64,000 nt of DNA from Variovorax sp. UMC13 (lineage in GTDB: Bacteria; Pseudomonadota; Gammaproteobacteria; Burkholderiales; Burkholderiaceae_C): assembly GCF_014170375.1 (NCBI RefSeq), contig NZ_LZZW01000013.1:62001-126000 (forward strand), in the 5' to 3' direction. The translations under genes and the position numbers were made by a program. The notes under the pieces are model-generated. The model did no database searches. It was not told the DNA's origin and saw nothing but the letters and a program-made list of their open reading frames with translations. Below are positions 45,855 to 54,512 of the stretch, piece after piece (position 1 is the first letter of the stretch; each line of letters begins with the position of its first letter).

Positions 45855-46973
45855 ATGCCGAAGCACATTCTCATCACTGGCGGCGCCGGGTTCATCGGCT
45901 CGCACTTGGCCGACGAACTGCTCTCGCATGGCTACCGCGTGCGGGCATTGGACAGCCTCTCGCCACAGGTGCACGGCGATGGATGCCAGCGCCCCGACTA
46001 TCTAGACGCCCAGGTGGAACTGCAGATCGGCGATGTGTGCGACCCCGGCGCGGTACGCCGTGCGCTGAAGGACATCGACTGTGTCTTCCATTTCGCCTCG
46101 GCCGTGGGTGTAGGCCAGAGCATGTACGAGGTCGCGAACTACACCCGGGTCAACAACCTGGGCACTGCGGTGCTGCTTGAAGCGTTGATCGCCGACCCGG
46201 TAGAGAAGCTGCTCGTTGCATCGAGCATGAGCCTCTATGGCGAGGGTCTGTACCGCAGCGGCGCGGGTGCCTTGCGCACCGTCGGCGAACGGCCGCTCGC
46301 GCAGCTGCGAGCGGGCGAATGGGAGTGGCACGATGAGCACGGCGTGGCGCTCTCTCCAGCACCGACCCCCGAAGACAAGGCGCCGGCGCTGGCCTCGGTC
46401 TATGCGCTGTCTAAGTTCGACCAGGAGCGCATGTGCCTGATGATCGGCAGGGCCTACGGGATCCCGACGACCGCATTGCGCTTCTTCAATGCCTATGGTC
46501 CCCGGCAGGCACTTTCCAATCCGTACACCGGGGTTCTCGCCATCTTTGCTTCGCGCCTCATCAACGACAGCGCGCCGAAGATCTTCGAGGACGGCTACCA
46601 GCAACGTGATTTCGTGAGTGTCTACGACCTTGCAAGAGCCTGCCGTCTTGCCCTCGAGGCGCCTGCCGCGGGAGGAGAGGTCTTCAACGTGGGCAGCGGC
46701 GAGGCGGTGACAGTGCGCGACATTGCCCAGCGCGTGGCCCAAGTCGTAGGCAAACCTCACGTCCGGCCCGAGATCACCGGAAAGTACCGCGTGGGCGATA
46801 TCCGGCATTGCTTCGCCGACATCTCCAAGGCCCGGCGCATGCTCGACTATGCGCCCCGCATCACGCTCGACCAAGGACTGGCTGAACTCGCTGCCTGGCT
46901 GGAGGGGCAGGCCGCCGTGGATCGCGTCGCGCAGGCCAGTGCCGAATTGAGCACGCGAGGGCTCGCGATATGA
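45855..46973 (+). CDS. NAD-dependent nucleotide-sugar epimerase/dehydratase
   Basis: Start at 45855 after GAAAGGGAAAG. The 372-residue extended SDR has ILITGGAGFIGSHLADELL, FHFASAVGVGQSMYEVANY, SSMSLYGEG, SVYALSKFDQERM (Tyr, Lys), RFFNAYGPRQALSNPY and FVSVYDLARACRLAL. It belongs to the UDP-glucose 4-epimerase/dTDP-glucose dehydratase-like group; the exact nucleotide sugar is not evident. It begins a run of plus-strand genes with four-base overlaps or very short spacing up to 55.9 kb. The intergenic region to ino1 holds the palindrome TTGTACAA near 45690 but no clear promoter. Confidence 0.9.
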   Translation: MPKHILITGGAGFIGSHLADELLSHGYRVRALDSLSPQVHGDGCQRPDYLDAQVELQIGDVCDPGAVRRALKDIDCVFHFASAVGVGQSMYEVANYTRVNNLGTAVLLEALIADPVEKLLVASSMSLYGEGLYRSGAGALRTVGERPLAQLRAGEWEWHDEHGVALSPAPTPEDKAPALASVYALSKFDQERMCLMIGRAYGIPTTALRFFNAYGPRQALSNPYTGVLAIFASRLINDSAPKIFEDGYQQRDFVSVYDLARACRLALEAPAAGGEVFNVGSGEAVTVRDIAQRVAQVVGKPHVRPEITGKYRVGDIRHCFADISKARRMLDYAPRITLDQGLAELAAWLEGQAAVDRVAQASAELSTRGLAI

Positions 46974-48064
46974 ACGGACCACAAGAAGGCAGCGTTGATG
47001 GGCCCAGCACCTTGATCACCGGGGGGGCCGGCTTCGTCGGCTCCAACCTGGCGCATCGGCTGCTCGCGCAGGGCGAGCGCGTGCTGATACTGGACAACCT
47101 CTCGCGTTCGGGCGTCGAGCGCAATCTCGAGTGGCTCCGCGATGCGCATGGCGATCGACTCACCGTGATGGTCGAAGACGTGCGTGACGCCGCCGCAGTG
47201 CGTCACGCGGCGGCGCGTGTGGAGCGTGTCTTCCATTTCGCGGCGCAGGTCGCCGTGACGACAAGCCTTGTCGCGCCGCAGGAGGATTTCGCGATCAACG
47301 CACAAGGCACGCTCAACGTGCTGGAGGCGGCGCGCGGCCTGACAAGGCCGCCCTCCGTGCTCATGACGTCGACCAACAAGGTGTACGGCGCGCTGGAGGA
47401 CTTGTCTCTGCACCTGAACGAGGGACGCTACGCGCCGCTTTCGCCCGAGTTGGCAGCGTACGGGATTTCGGAAGAGCGCCCGCTCGATTTCCACAGCCCT
47501 TACGGTTGCTCCAAAGGTGCGGCCGACCAATACGTTCATGACTACGCACGCAGCTACGGAGTGCGCACGGTCGTATTCCGGATGAGCTGCATCTATGGCC
47601 AGCGACAGTTCGGCACAGAAGACCAGGGCTGGGTCGCGCACTTCCTGTTGCGCGCGCTCGACCGGGCGCCGATCACGCTCTTCGGCGACGGGAGGCAGGT
47701 GCGCGACATCCTCTACATTGATGACCTGGTCGACGCCTTCCTGCTCGCCGACAAGCACATCGACCGACTTTCCGGGCAGGCCTTCAACATCGGCGGGGGG
47801 CCGGAGAACGTGATCAGCCTGCTGGACCTTCTCGACCGTATCAGGGCGCTCGACGGCCTCCCGCCTGAGGTGCGATACGAGGGCTGGCGCACAGGCGACC
47901 AACGCTACTACGTCTCGGACATCCGCCGGTTCCAGGCCGCGACGGGGTGGCGGCCCCAGGTGAACGCTGCGCAGGGCATTGAGCAACTGCATCGTTGGCT
48001 GTGCGAGAGCCACACCGACGATGCGGTCGCACGCAAAGCGAGGCTCGCATGTTTGCCGGCGTGA
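46970..48064 (+). CDS. NAD-dependent epimerase (CDP-paratose 2-epimerase-like)
   Basis: A 364-residue extended SDR with LITGGAGFVGSNLAHRLL, FHFAAQVAVTTSLVAPQEDF, TSTNKVYGAL, LDFHSPYGCSKGAADQY (Tyr, Lys), RMSCIYGQRQFGTEDQGWVA and DILYIDDLVDAFLL. TNKVYG and the GTEDQGWVAHF stretch are characteristic of CDP-paratose/tyvelose 2-epimerases and relatives. The start overlaps the preceding stop (ATGA). Confidence 0.9.
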   Translation: MNGPQEGSVDGPSTLITGGAGFVGSNLAHRLLAQGERVLILDNLSRSGVERNLEWLRDAHGDRLTVMVEDVRDAAAVRHAAARVERVFHFAAQVAVTTSLVAPQEDFAINAQGTLNVLEAARGLTRPPSVLMTSTNKVYGALEDLSLHLNEGRYAPLSPELAAYGISEERPLDFHSPYGCSKGAADQYVHDYARSYGVRTVVFRMSCIYGQRQFGTEDQGWVAHFLLRALDRAPITLFGDGRQVRDILYIDDLVDAFLLADKHIDRLSGQAFNIGGGPENVISLLDLLDRIRALDGLPPEVRYEGWRTGDQRYYVSDIRRFQAATGWRPQVNAAQGIEQLHRWLCESHTDDAVARKARLACLPA

Positions 48065-49002
48065 TCGCATCGCCGGGGCGGGCGGTACTGGAACGGGTGG
48101 CTCGGCCCGACCCTGGCCCAGGGCAGGTGCTGCTGCGGCTCGAGGGGTGTGGCGTCTGCGCGTCGAGCCTGCCACTGTGGGAGGGGCGCGAGTGGTTCCA
48201 GTATCCGCAGGCAGCAGGTGCGCCGGGCCACGAAGGCTGGGGCCGCATCGCGGCCCTTGGCCAAGGGGTGGAGGGACTGAACATCGGCGACCGGGTGGCG
48301 GCGCTCACCTATCGCGCCCATGCCGAGTATGACCTGGCGCAGGCGCAGGCCGTGGTGCCGCTCCCGGCCTCACTAGACGGCGTGCCGATTCCTGGCGAAC
48401 CGCTGGGCTGCGCGTTGAACATCTTTGAGCGCAGCGGCATCGAAGCGGGCCAGACGGTGGCGATCATCGGCATCGGCTTTCTCGGCGCGCTGCTCACGCG
48501 GCTGGCTGTGCAGGCCGGCGCGCGGGTCATTGCGATCTCGCGTCGTCCCTTCGCGCTCGATGTGGCACGCCAGGCTGGCGCGCAGCACACGGTGCTCATG
48601 GATGACCACTGGCGGATCCTCGATGAGGTCAAGCGTCTGACCGGCGAACGGTGGTGCGAACGCGTGATCGAGGCGGTCGGACTGCAGTGGCCGCTCGATC
48701 TGGCCGCGGAACTCACCGGCGAGCGCGGCCGGCTCGTCGTGGCTGGGTACCACCAGGACGGACTGCGTCAAGTGAACATGCAGATGTGGAACTGGCGCGG
48801 CTTCGACGTGGTGAACGCTCACGAGCGCGATCCGGCGCAGTACGTGGCCGGCATCCGCTCCGCAGTCGACTTGATGAGCGCCGGGGTGATCGATCCCTCG
48901 CTGCTGTTCACGCACCGCTTTCCGCTCGATCGCCTGGGCGAGGCGCTCGATCTCGCGCGTCAGCGCCCCGACGGATTTCTCAAGGCCGTCGTCACCACCT
49001 GA
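48049..49002 (+). CDS. MDR-family zinc-binding dehydrogenase
   Basis: A 317-residue MDR protein with EGCGVCASSLPLWEGREW (zinc cysteine), GAPGHEGWGRIAALG, VAALTYRAHAEYD and the cofactor motif VAIIGIGFLGALLTRLAVQAG. No four-cysteine structural zinc loop is present. It overlaps the upstream epimerase by 16 bases. Next to inositol phosphate synthase and a Gfo/Idh protein, it could oxidise a sugar or cyclitol hydroxyl; this is inference from context. Confidence 0.88.
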   Translation: MFAGVIASPGRAVLERVARPDPGPGQVLLRLEGCGVCASSLPLWEGREWFQYPQAAGAPGHEGWGRIAALGQGVEGLNIGDRVAALTYRAHAEYDLAQAQAVVPLPASLDGVPIPGEPLGCALNIFERSGIEAGQTVAIIGIGFLGALLTRLAVQAGARVIAISRRPFALDVARQAGAQHTVLMDDHWRILDEVKRLTGERWCERVIEAVGLQWPLDLAAELTGERGRLVVAGYHQDGLRQVNMQMWNWRGFDVVNAHERDPAQYVAGIRSAVDLMSAGVIDPSLLFTHRFPLDRLGEALDLARQRPDGFLKAVVTT

Positions 49003-49011
49003 GGAGAAGCC

Positions 49012-50070
49012 TTGTTCACTGCATCGACGCGCGATCCGTTCATTGGCTGTGCCGACGACCAGGAAAGACATTGCGCACCACCGACCCACCGTCCCCGACT
49101 CGGCTTCCTCGGCGTTGGCTGGATCGGGCGCCACCGACTGCAGGCGATCGCAGCATCGGGGGTGGCGGAAGTTGCGACGCTTTTCGATGCCGCTCCGGAG
49201 GGCCTGGCCCAGGCGCAGGCACTGGCGCCCCGTGCCGAGGTGGCGGAGTCGCTCGATGCATTGCTCGCCGCCGAGCTCGACGGTATCGTGATCGCTACGC
49301 CGAGCGCACTGCATGCGATGCAGGCAGAGGCGGCACTGTCGCGTGGCCTGGCCGTGTTCTGTCAGAAGCCGCTGGCGCGCGATGCCGACGAGACCGCGCG
49401 CGTCGTGCGTGCGGCTGAACGCGCCGACCGTTTGCTCGCGGTGGATTTCTCCTACCGCCATACCGAGGCGATGCGCCAGATTCGGGCGCTGGTCGACGAC
49501 GGCTCCATCGGGCGCATCTACGCGGTCGACCTCGTCTTCCACAACGCCTACGGACCGGACAAGCCATGGTTCCGCGATGTGCAGCGCTCGGGCGGCGGGT
49601 GCGTCATCGACCTGGGCATCCACCTGGTGGATCTCGCGCTTTGGACGCTCGGCTTTCCTGCTGTGCAAGCCGTCTCGTCGCGGCTCTATGCGCAGGGCGT
49701 ACCGCTGGGCCCGCGTCCGCAGGTGGTGGAGGACTATGCCGTTGCGCAGTTCGGGGTCGCGGGCGGCGCCACGGTACGGCTCGCCTGCTCGTGGAACCTG
49801 GCGGCCGGTCGCGACGCGGTGATCGAAGCGGTGTTCCACGGCACCCGCGGCGGTGCGGCAATGCGCAATGTGCGAGGTTCCTTTCTCGACTTCGAAGCCG
49901 AGCGCTTTGACGGCACCCGCAGCACGGTGCTCGCCGCACCACCCGACGACTGGGGCGGCCGTGCGGCCGTGCAGTGGGCTCGTCAGCTCGCCAGTGGCGC
50001 GGGCTATGACCCTGCTGTGGCCCGCGTGATGCAGGTGGCCGAGGTACTGGATGCGATTTATGGCCGCTGA
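49012..50070 (+). CDS. Gfo/Idh/MocA-family oxidoreductase
   Basis: A TTG start at 49012 follows GAGGAGAAGCC. The 352-residue protein has LGFLGVGWIGRHRLQAIA (NAD(P) fold), VIATPSALH, the catalytic Lys in FCQKPLARDADE (variant of CEKP), and GGGCVIDLGIHLVDLALW with the conserved Asp/His. Members include inositol 2-dehydrogenases and sugar 3-oxidases. Its position three genes after a nucleotide-sugar epimerase and near ino1 suggests action on a cyclitol or sugar derivative. Confidence 0.9.
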   Translation: MFTASTRDPFIGCADDQERHCAPPTHRPRLGFLGVGWIGRHRLQAIAASGVAEVATLFDAAPEGLAQAQALAPRAEVAESLDALLAAELDGIVIATPSALHAMQAEAALSRGLAVFCQKPLARDADETARVVRAAERADRLLAVDFSYRHTEAMRQIRALVDDGSIGRIYAVDLVFHNAYGPDKPWFRDVQRSGGGCVIDLGIHLVDLALWTLGFPAVQAVSSRLYAQGVPLGPRPQVVEDYAVAQFGVAGGATVRLACSWNLAAGRDAVIEAVFHGTRGGAAMRNVRGSFLDFEAERFDGTRSTVLAAPPDDWGGRAAVQWARQLASGAGYDPAVARVMQVAEVLDAIYGR

Positions 50071-51214
50071 ATCCGGCATTTCCCGCGTGATGATGACCGC
50101 CGACACCGTCGGCGGCGTCTGGAGCCACGCCCTCGAACTGGCATCCGGCCTGGGCCGGCGCGGCGTGCAGGTGGCGCTTGCGACCATGGGCTCGCCAATC
50201 TCCGCCATGCAGCGCGCGGAGCTGGCGCGTTTGCCATCCGTCACCCTGCATGAAAGCAGCTACAGGCTCGAATGGATGGCCGATCCGTGGGCCGACGTGC
50301 GTGCGGCAGGCGAGTGGCTGCTGCGGCTCGAGCGGCAATGGCAGCCGGATCTGGTGCATCTCAACCAGTTCGCCTTCGGCGCACTGCCGTTCGTGGCACC
50401 CACCCTGCTGGTTGCGCACTCGTGCGTGCTCTCATGGTGGCGCGCGGTGCACGGCGAGGCCGCACCCGTCGAGTGGATGCGGTACCGGCGTGCCGTGATC
50501 CAGGGACTGGCGGGCGCCGATCTGGTGGGCGCGCCGACGCGCGTCATGCTGACGTCGCTCGCACACAACTATGGCCATCGCCAAGGCGGCATGGTGCTGC
50601 CCAATGCGCGCAGCCCTGCGACCTATGCGCCGGCGCGCAAGGAGGCACTGATCCTCTCGGCAGGCCGGCTCTGGGATGCGGCCAAGAACCTCAGCGCGCT
50701 GGAGGCTGTGGCGCCGCGTCTGGCTTGGCCGGTGTGTGTGGCCGGGTCCAGTGCGCAGCCGACCGGAGGCGTGCGCAAGTCGCACGGCGTCACCGCGCTC
50801 GGTGAACTTGCGCCCGAAGCGTTGGCGGCGCAGTTCGCGCGCGCCGCCATCTACGCGCTGCCGGCACGCTACGAGCCTTTTGGCCAGACTGCGCTTGAGG
50901 CTGCCTTGTCCGGTTGTGCGCTGGTGTTGGGCGATGTTCCCAGCCTGCGCGAGGTCTGGGGTCCGGCGGCGATATACGTCCCGCCGAACGACCATGAGGC
51001 GCTGTACAGGGCGCTGTGCCGCCTGATCGCGGGCAAGTCGCTGCGCGAGCGCTATGCGCACAAGGCGCGGATGAGGGCGCTGCAGTTCTCGCCGGAGCGG
51101 ATGCTTGACGCCTATCTTGCCGCCTATCGGCAGGTGTTGGCGCCGCAGGGCCTGAACGCAGACGCCCGGGTGGCGCTGGCCGGGCAACGCACGGAGACGG
51201 TATGCGCGTCGTGA
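50051..51214 (+). CDS. Glycosyltransferase family 4 protein
   Basis: The ATG at 50051 has GAGG six bases upstream and overlaps the previous stop. The 387-residue GT-B protein has ADTVGGVWSHALELASGL at the donor-side N-terminus, HLNQFAFGALPFVAPTLL, ILSAGRLWDAAKN and the C-terminal YALPARYEPFGQTALEAALSG, the E-x7-E motif of GT4. It transfers an activated sugar to an unknown acceptor. No membrane segments. Confidence 0.9.
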   Translation: MRFMAAESGISRVMMTADTVGGVWSHALELASGLGRRGVQVALATMGSPISAMQRAELARLPSVTLHESSYRLEWMADPWADVRAAGEWLLRLERQWQPDLVHLNQFAFGALPFVAPTLLVAHSCVLSWWRAVHGEAAPVEWMRYRRAVIQGLAGADLVGAPTRVMLTSLAHNYGHRQGGMVLPNARSPATYAPARKEALILSAGRLWDAAKNLSALEAVAPRLAWPVCVAGSSAQPTGGVRKSHGVTALGELAPEALAAQFARAAIYALPARYEPFGQTALEAALSGCALVLGDVPSLREVWGPAAIYVPPNDHEALYRALCRLIAGKSLRERYAHKARMRALQFSPERMLDAYLAAYRQVLAPQGLNADARVALAGQRTETVCAS

Positions 51215-52320
51215 TGTTCTGCCATTCGCTGGTCTCCGACTGGAACCATGGCAACGCGCACTTCCTGCGCGGCGTTTGCAGCGAGCTCATCGCGCGCGGC
51301 CATGCGGTGGATGTCTATGAACCGCGAGGCGCCTGGAGCCGTGCGAATCTCGAAGCCGAGCACGGTGGCTCGCCGCTGCAGGCCTTTGCTCGCGCCTATC
51401 CAGAGTTGCACAGCCGCGTCTACACACCGGAGACACTGGACCTCGAGGCCGCCTTCGACAACGTTGACCTGGTGGTGGTGCACGAGTGGAACGACCATGC
51501 GCTGGTACGGCGCATCGGCGAGCACCGCCGAAACGGCGGCAGCTACCGGCTGCTGTTCCACGATACGCATCACCGTTCGGTCACCGACGCGAAGGCCATG
51601 GCCGCCTATGCGTTGGAAAACTACGACGGCGTGCTCGCCTTCGGCAATGTGATCCGCGACTTGTACCGTGCGAACGGCTGGTCGCAGCGGGCCTGGACTT
51701 GGCACGAAGCAGCAGACGTGCGCCGCTTCCGTCCGATCGAGGACGAGCCGTGCCGGGGCGACCTGGTATGGATCGGAAACTGGGGCGACGGTGAACGCGA
51801 GGCCGAGCTGGAGGAGTTCCTGCTGGGGCCTGTGAAGGCACTTGCGTTGCGCGCGCGCATCCATGGGGTGCGCTATCCAGCCCACGCATTGCAGCGTCTG
51901 CGCGAGGATGGCATCGCGTACGGCGGGTGGCTTCCCAACCAGGAGGTGCCGCGCGTATTCGCGGGCTTCCGCGTCACGGTGCATGTGCCACGCCGGCCGT
52001 ATGTGCGGGCGTTGCCAGGGATCCCGACCATTCGCGTCTTCGAGGCTTTGGCGTGCGGCATTGCGCTGGTGTCGGCACCTTGGAACGACGTGGAAAATCT
52101 GTTCACGCCCGGCGAGGACTTCCTCGTGGCACGCGACGGCGATGCCATGCAGCGCCATCTGCGCGACCTGCTGAACGATGTCCCCATGAGACGGGCGCTG
52201 GCCGAGCATGGCCGCCGCACCGTGCTGGCACGTCACACCTGCGCACACCGGGTCGACGAGCTGCTGGCGATCCACGCGCAGCTCGACGATCTGGAACCGA
52301 ACTTATGGAGCCCTGCATGA
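51202..52320 (+). CDS. CgeB-like glycosyltransferase, first of three
   Basis: A 372-residue GT-B-like protein: MRVVMFCHSLVSDWNHGNAH, DLVVVHEWNDHAL, LFHDTHHRSV and the C-terminal TIRVFEALACGIALVSAPWN with LFTPGEDFLVARDG. This last part is the glycosyltransferase 1-like C-terminal domain of CgeB relatives. It overlaps the GT4 gene by 13 bases and the next gene by four. The three tandem genes share the R(V/L)FEA-A-G...PG(E/R)E signature and similar length, suggesting old duplications that diverged in acceptor use. Confidence 0.87.
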   Translation: MRVVMFCHSLVSDWNHGNAHFLRGVCSELIARGHAVDVYEPRGAWSRANLEAEHGGSPLQAFARAYPELHSRVYTPETLDLEAAFDNVDLVVVHEWNDHALVRRIGEHRRNGGSYRLLFHDTHHRSVTDAKAMAAYALENYDGVLAFGNVIRDLYRANGWSQRAWTWHEAADVRRFRPIEDEPCRGDLVWIGNWGDGEREAELEEFLLGPVKALALRARIHGVRYPAHALQRLREDGIAYGGWLPNQEVPRVFAGFRVTVHVPRRPYVRALPGIPTIRVFEALACGIALVSAPWNDVENLFTPGEDFLVARDGDAMQRHLRDLLNDVPMRRALAEHGRRTVLARHTCAHRVDELLAIHAQLDDLEPNLWSPA

Positions 52321-53429
52321 CGCGAAGAATGAACATCGCCTTCTTTGGATCGAGCCTGGTATCGGCTTACTGGAACGGTGCCGCCACCTACTATCGCGGC
52401 GTCATTCGGGCGCTGCATGAGCGCGGTCACAAGGTGCGCTTCTATGAGCCTGATGCCTACGGCCGTCAGCAACACCGCGACATGGCAGACCCCGACTGGG
52501 CCGAGGTGATCGTCTACCCGGGAGAGGGTGACCACCACGCCTTGCGCATGGTCGAGCAGGCGCGCGGTGCCGACCTGGTGGTCAAGGCAAGCGGCGTCGG
52601 CGTGTTCGACGCATTGCTGGAGCGCGCTGTGCTGGACCTCCGGGGCCCCCGCACCCGTGTCGTGTTCTGGGACGTCGATGCACCCGCGACCCTCGACCGC
52701 CTGGCCGAAGATGAGAGCGACCCCTTCCGCGCGCTGGTGCCGCGGTATGACCTGGTGCTAACTTACGGCGGTGGTCGACCGGTGATCGACGCCTACGAAG
52801 GGTTCGGTGCCCGCTGCTGCGTGCCGATCTACAACGCGCTCGACCCATCGACCCACCATCCGGTCGCGCCTGATGTCCGCTTCGGCGGCGAGCTGGGCTT
52901 CCTCGGCAATCGTTTGCCCGACCGCGAAGCACGCGTCGATCGCTTTTTCTTCGCGGCCGCGGCGTTGCTGCCGCAGAAACGCTTTCTGCTCGGCGGCAGT
53001 GGCTGGCAGGACAAAGGGTTGCCCGGCAACATCGATTACGTCGGCCATGTCTACACCGCCGACCACAACGCCTTCAACCGCACCCCGCGCGCGGTGCTGA
53101 ACATCAGCCGCGACAGCATGGCGCGCTACGGCTTCTCCCCGGCGACCCGGGTCTTTGAAGCCGCAGGCGCCGCAGCGTGCCTGATCACCGACGCGTGGGA
53201 AGGCATCCCGTTGTTCCTCGAGCCCGGGCGCGAGGTGCTGGTGGCCGAAGACGGCGAGGGCGTGGCTGCGCACCTCGCGGCGCTCGACGCCGAGCGCGCC
53301 GGACGCATCGGCCGCTCGGCGTACCGGCGGGTGCTGGCCGAGCACACCTACGCCCACCGCGCTGCCCAGCTCGAGGACTTGCTAGAGGGGCGCGACAGCG
53401 TGGTCGCGCGAACGGAGACCGCCGCATGA
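52317..53429 (+). CDS. CgeB-like glycosyltransferase, second of three
   Basis: A 370-residue protein with NIAFFGSSLVSAYWNGAATY, YRGVIRALHERGHKVRFYEP, VFWDVDAPATLDRL, YDLVLTYGGG and C-terminal ATRVFEAAGAAACLITDAWE with EPGREVLVAED. FWDVDAP with Asp residues is shared in form with the third copy (YDIDTP). ATGA overlap at both ends. Cytoplasmic by sequence. Confidence 0.87.
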   Translation: MTRRMNIAFFGSSLVSAYWNGAATYYRGVIRALHERGHKVRFYEPDAYGRQQHRDMADPDWAEVIVYPGEGDHHALRMVEQARGADLVVKASGVGVFDALLERAVLDLRGPRTRVVFWDVDAPATLDRLAEDESDPFRALVPRYDLVLTYGGGRPVIDAYEGFGARCCVPIYNALDPSTHHPVAPDVRFGGELGFLGNRLPDREARVDRFFFAAAALLPQKRFLLGGSGWQDKGLPGNIDYVGHVYTADHNAFNRTPRAVLNISRDSMARYGFSPATRVFEAAGAAACLITDAWEGIPLFLEPGREVLVAEDGEGVAAHLAALDAERAGRIGRSAYRRVLAEHTYAHRAAQLEDLLEGRDSVVARTETAA

Positions 53430-54502
53430 GAATCGTCATCCTTGGCCTGTCGATCACCTCTTCATGGGGCAATGGCCACGCCACCACGTTCCGTGGCCTG
53501 ATGCGCGAACTGGTGCATCGAGGGCACGACCTGCTCTTCCTGGAGCGCGACATGCCGTGGTACGCGCAGCACCGTGATTTGCCGCAACCGCCTTACGGCC
53601 GCACCGTGCTGTATCCGGACCTGCTGACCCTTTACCGCGAGCATGCGGACGACGTCGGCGCGGCCGACCTGGTCGTCGTCGGTTCGTTCGTGCCGGACGG
53701 CGTGGCGGTCGGCGATTGGGTTCAGGCGCAGGCTTCAGGCCTTACCGCCTTCTACGACATCGACACGCCGGTCACGCTGGCCAGACTCGACCGTGGCCAT
53801 ACGGACTACCTCGCGCCGCGGCAGATTGCGGCTTACGACTTGTACCTCTCCTTCACCGGCGGGCCCACCCTGCAGCGGCTCGAGCGTGACTACGGTTCGC
53901 GTGCTGCGCGCGTGCTGTACTGCGCATTCGATCCAGCGCTCTACCACCCGGAGCCGATACCGACGAGCTGGGACCTGGGCTACATGGGAACGTACAGCGA
54001 CGATCGCCAACCGACGATCGAGCGACTGCTGCTGGCGCCTGCGCGAGACTGGCCGCAAGGACGATTCGCGGTCGCCGGCCCTCAATACCCGCAGACCGTG
54101 CAATGGCCCGGCAACGTGCACTACATGGCGCATCTGTCGCCGGCCGCGCACCGTGCCTTCTACAACCGACAGCGCTTCACGCTGAACGTGACGCGCGCCG
54201 ACATGATCACGGCGGGCTGGTCGCCGAGCGTGCGGCTGTTCGAAGCCGCAGCGTGCGGCACGCCGATTGTGAGCGATCGCTGGGACGGCATCGATTCGTT
54301 CTTCGTGCCGGGCGAGGAGATCTTTCTTGCCGATTCGGCCACCGACGTGATGCGTCTGCTGCGAGAGTTGCCGGAAAAGGAGCGCCTTCGCGTCGGCGAG
54401 CGCGCCAGACAACGGGTGCTGGCCGCACACACTGCAGCGCACCGCGCTGCGGAGCTCGAAGACCACGTGCGCGCGCTGGCACCGCGCATGGCCCAGGTGT
54501 GA
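53426..54502 (+). CDS. CgeB-like glycosyltransferase, third of three
   Basis: A 358-residue protein with IVILGLSITSSWGNGHATTF, RGLMRELVHRGHDLLFLERD, FYDIDTPVTLARLDRG, YDLYLSFTGGP, LGYMGTYSDDRQPTIERLLL and SVRLFEAAACGTPIVSDRWD with VPGEEIFLAD. The closest of the three to the annotated CgeB family outside this cluster, as far as motifs show. It precedes the methyltransferase by ten bases. Confidence 0.88.
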   Translation: MRIVILGLSITSSWGNGHATTFRGLMRELVHRGHDLLFLERDMPWYAQHRDLPQPPYGRTVLYPDLLTLYREHADDVGAADLVVVGSFVPDGVAVGDWVQAQASGLTAFYDIDTPVTLARLDRGHTDYLAPRQIAAYDLYLSFTGGPTLQRLERDYGSRAARVLYCAFDPALYHPEPIPTSWDLGYMGTYSDDRQPTIERLLLAPARDWPQGRFAVAGPQYPQTVQWPGNVHYMAHLSPAAHRAFYNRQRFTLNVTRADMITAGWSPSVRLFEAAACGTPIVSDRWDGIDSFFVPGEEIFLADSATDVMRLLRELPEKERLRVGERARQRVLAAHTAAHRAAELEDHVRALAPRMAQV

Positions 54503-54512
54503 AGGTGCGGAC

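Noticed and set aside
48373..50244. Minus-strand frame of 623 codons over the dehydrogenase and Gfo/Idh genes
   Set aside because: Shadow created by third-position GC bias; no recognisable protein.
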